A stretch of DNA of 64,000 nt from JADKCL01 sp031415375 (GTDB taxonomy: Bacteria > Bacteroidota > Bacteroidia > J057 > JADKCL01). Under the pieces are notes generated by a model. That model saw nothing but the letters and a program-made list of their open reading frames with translations. It was not told the DNA's origin and did not search any database. The stretch covers positions 1 through 64,000 of the forward strand of contig JANORP010000206.1 in NCBI GenBank assembly GCA_031415375.1, given 5' to 3'. Positions 61,994-64,000 of this stretch are shown piece by piece. Made by a program: the position numbers and the translations under genes. Each line of letters begins with the position of its first letter. Positions within the stretch are counted from its first letter, which is position 1.

Positions 61994-62644
61994 TCAGCTC
62001 ATCTTCCCATGTATCATCCTAGAAATCAAACCATTGCTCGTCGCAATATCTGCGCGAAGCACACCAAAGAGATGCAATACAATATAGGCGTACATCCCCC
62101 ATTGGCCGAGCTCGTGGACTTGCTTGATCGGGCGATGGTAAGTGTCAAAGATCCCGACATCCTCGAAGGCGAGTCCCAGGCCAGTCGTGGCCATGATGAA
62201 AATGAGTACGTAAAAGACGAGGTAACCGCGCTTGACCCAGACATAATGGCGGCGATCCTGCTTCTCGACATCCGAGGCGGGCGCGAGATGCAACGCACGC
62301 TTGATCTTGTTGCGCAACTTCTCTTCCTTGGACACGACCACCTCAATCACCAAACGGCTCAAGAGCAGGAAGGAAATGCCGTAACCGATCCATGTGTGCA
62401 AGACCCAAAGCTTTTCAGGAAAATAATGGGCGATGCCACGGGCTTGCTGTTCATTGAGTTCAACGCCACCGTCCATGGCCTCCACCATCACCATAGGGGC
62501 ATTGGCGCGGGTATCGAAGACGTACTCGGCAAGCAAAACCAAGACGATGGTGGAGATCACTAAGAGGAAAAAGGTCCAGTGCCAGATGCGAATGAGCGCG
62601 GAGTGGCGCTCATTGAAGAGGGAGGATGAATGTGCTGTTTCCAT
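61994..62644 (-). CDS. Cytochrome b561-like di-heme membrane protein
   Basis: A 216-residue inner-membrane protein with four helices. Possible heme-ligand His residues are in IRIWHWTFF (near residue 22), LHTWIGYGISF (near 84), KQVHELGQWG (near 175) and YIVLHLFGV (near 190), the arrangement of the cytochrome b561 / hydrogenase b-type family, which moves electrons between quinol and partner proteins. A long periplasmic loop with ARGIAHYFPEK lies between helices 1 and 2. No hydrogenase or dehydrogenase partner is adjacent; the downstream gene is a lipoprotein. Confidence 0.8.
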   Translation of the reverse strand: METAHSSSLFNERHSALIRIWHWTFFLLVISTIVLVLLAEYVFDTRANAPMVMVEAMDGGVELNEQQARGIAHYFPEKLWVLHTWIGYGISFLLLSRLVIEVVVSKEEKLRNKIKRALHLAPASDVEKQDRRHYVWVKRGYLVFYVLIFIMATTGLGLAFEDVGIFDTYHRPIKQVHELGQWGMYAYIVLHLFGVLRADIATSNGLISRMIHGKMS

Positions 62645-62790
62645 ACAATATTGATCAAAAAAGGTGCTGCGCTATTGCAACTCTGGGCGATTTCGACAAA
62701 TGGATCAAGAAATGCAAACTATGACGATGCCCGTCAACGGTCAGGAGCGCCTTTTTTTCCATGACGTCCAAACATGAAACATCCAAATCC

Positions 62791-63417
62791 TCAGCGCCGC
62801 GCCAAAATCAGTAAGTCGGTCGTCACACCTTCTCCCGCTGAATAGACGACGCGCTGCAAGTCCAAGACAACAAATCCACTCGCCTCCATCGCCGCAGTCA
62901 AATAGCGCGCCTCATGATAATACATATAGATCTCGTCGCCTTGGCTGCCTTTGCGCCAGCCCGATGTGCTGTAATCGTCTTCCATGGTGCTCAGGTAAAG
63001 CACCCCGCCTGGATGAAGCTTGCTTGCCGCATCTGTGATGAACTGCATCGCTTCTTCCCGCGACAAATAGGGCAAGAAGAATCCGCAGACGATGGCGTCA
63101 TATTGCGCGGGAAGCTGCGCAATTGCCCTGCCATCGTGCAATTCAAACCGCGCCGTCGGGTTGTTCGCTTGCGCCAAGGTCAGCATGTTGGGAGCGAGAT
63201 CCGTTCCCAGAATTTGCAAGTCGGGTCGCTTGTAGAGTAGATATCGCGTGACATTCCCTGGGCCACAGGCGATTTCCAAAACTTGGGCATTGCGCGGAGC
63301 GATATGCGCACAGAGCACATCGAGCGATCCATGATAGAGAGCGACGTCCATAAATTTGGCTTGGTAGTCGCTTGCATATTTGTCGAAGATATCGACAGCG
63401 ATTTGGTTTCCATTCAT
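62791..63417 (-). CDS. Class I SAM-dependent methyltransferase
   Basis: A 208-residue Rossmann methyltransferase. Motif I is VLEIACGPGN near residue 48, motif II-like GTDLAPNMLTLA near 72, and VCGFFLPYLSREE near 105, as in the ubiE/small-molecule subfamily. It should transfer a methyl group from SAM to an unknown small substrate. The ATG at 63417 gives the usual N-terminus (VDIFDKYASDYQAKF). It is a single gene. Confidence 0.85.
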   Translation of the reverse strand: MNGNQIAVDIFDKYASDYQAKFMDVALYHGSLDVLCAHIAPRNAQVLEIACGPGNVTRYLLYKRPDLQILGTDLAPNMLTLAQANNPTARFELHDGRAIAQLPAQYDAIVCGFFLPYLSREEAMQFITDAASKLHPGGVLYLSTMEDDYSTSGWRKGSQGDEIYMYYHEARYLTAAMEASGFVVLDLQRVVYSAGEGVTTDLLILARR

Positions 63418-63610
63418 GTCGAAAAAGCTATCTGTGTACCTTACCCTGCAATTTCCTAGTTCTAAAACTGCTTCAATTTCGAGTAATTGGGGGAGAAAGG
63501 CAAGTCTCACGGCAGGTGTCGGGTCATATCGACCAAAAGTTTTCAGGCCACGGGCCTCTTAGCGCAATATTGCAGCGCATCGTGCTACGCATACCAACAT
63601 TCACCTTGCC

Positions 63611-64000
63611 TTAAAACACAATCTGCATTTGGATGTACAGGCGGTCGTCATGCCCTCCTGGAATATCTTTCACTCCCCCTCTGAAAACATAATTTGCGAG
63701 TATGCGAAAGCGGTCCTCTGGATTTCCGTAGTAGGCTCCACAAGTGAGCACTTTCCACTCGTCTTCAAACACGTCATATCTCACCAAAGGTCCAACCTTC
63801 CACTTGGTTTTGAGGGCCAATAAGGCTTGATATCCCATCGGCTCTCCATACAATGTGTCACTCACGATATCCGTGCCACGCGCGTATTCGCTTGCAAGAA
63901 AAAATCGCTTGTGATCGACCTGCAAATCCACTCCAATTCGCTCAAAATCCACATACAGGTCATCAGATGGATCAACGACATCATCAAAAAGATACCTGAT
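63611..64000 (-). CDS. Outer-membrane porin (O/P family-like), C-terminal fragment at the window edge
   Basis: The frame runs open to the right end of the window, so only the last 129 residues are seen. They form amphipathic beta strands with repeated aromatic residues and end DRLYIQMQIVF, a typical outer-membrane barrel C-terminus. The pattern YARGTDIVSD, then YQALLALKTKWKVGPLVRYDVF, suggests the phosphate-selective porin O/P family. The start lies outside this window. Confidence 0.6.
   Translation of the reverse strand: MRYLFDDVVDPSDDLYVDFERIGVDLQVDHKRFFLASEYARGTDIVSDTLYGEPMGYQALLALKTKWKVGPLVRYDVFEDEWKVLTCGAYYGNPEDRFRILANYVFRGGVKDIPGGHDDRLYIQMQIVF

Noticed and set aside
1..64000. CRISPR array, insertion sequence or rRNA
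   Set aside because: No regular repeat-spacer pattern, transposase or rRNA-like stretch was seen in the window.

Overview
The window looks like chromosomal DNA of a member of the Bacteroidota. The evidence is a type IX secretion (T9SS) toolkit (PorX, two PorZ-like propeller proteins, secreted proteins with type A and type B C-terminal sorting domains), DUF1573, DUF5916 and DUF1460 families, a fused branched-chain 2-oxoacid dehydrogenase E1, TPR-fused histidine kinases, and several promoters of the Bacteroidota type (TTTG, about 20 bases, TAnnTTTG). A Saprospiria-like lineage is a guess only. I see no rRNA, tRNA, CRISPR array, prophage or insertion sequence.

Layout. 1-3.5 kb: riboflavin synthase and a large type B T9SS cargo protein. 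3.7-8.7 kb: rplM-rpsI-rpsB ending in a terminator (no tsf follows), then hisS-hutH. 8.7-11.2 kb: a gene-poor stretch with a possible decayed gene, an OmpL-like porin and a DUF1573 protein. 11.2-15.5 kb: an operon of a DprE1-like oxidase, an unknown protein, a DprE2-like reductase and a GT-C glycosyltransferase. 15.6-20.3 kb: secreted protein, MaoC-like protein, PorX, an XRE regulator with its membrane partner, and an HD hydrolase. 20.5-26.3 kb: an AftB-like arabinosyltransferase homologue, a TPR histidine kinase, a HAD-IB phosphatase and a membrane protein. 26.4-32.3 kb: porZ-porZ-unknown-recO, translationally coupled. 32.4-43.7 kb: housekeeping and envelope enzymes (BkdAB fusion, M61 peptidase, DUF1573, TatD, DUF1460, DUF5916). 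43.9-49 kb: small unknown protein, TPR histidine kinase plus LuxR-type response regulator, and an isolated hisF-hisH pair behind a consensus promoter and a repeat hairpin. 49.2-55.5 kb: ECF sigma factor and membrane anti-sigma-like protein, divergent from a PKD-domain secreted protein and a membrane-anchored TPR-CHAT protease-like protein. 55.5-64 kb: small membrane protein, two paralogous lipoproteins, FtcD, RhuM, a type A T9SS cargo, a lipoprotein, cytochrome b, a methyltransferase and the end of a porin.

How the genes work together. Three themes stand out. (1) T9SS: PorX (regulation), two PorZ paralogues (outer-membrane attachment step) and at least two cargo proteins. (2) A DprE1/DprE2 epimerase pair with GT-C enzymes, which suggests a polyprenyl-phosphate pentofuranose (arabinose-like) donor used for envelope glycans, a pathway best known from mycobacteria. 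(3) An ECF sigma/anti-sigma pair next to a CHAT caspase-like protein, a candidate regulated proteolytic or stress module. Histidine-related genes (hisS, hutH, ftcD, hisFH) are scattered and do not form a complete pathway here.

Limits: function calls rest on recognising families from the translated sequence; no searches were run. Start codons were chosen by signal peptides, family N-termini and ATG preference, because Shine-Dalgarno signals are weak in this phylum.
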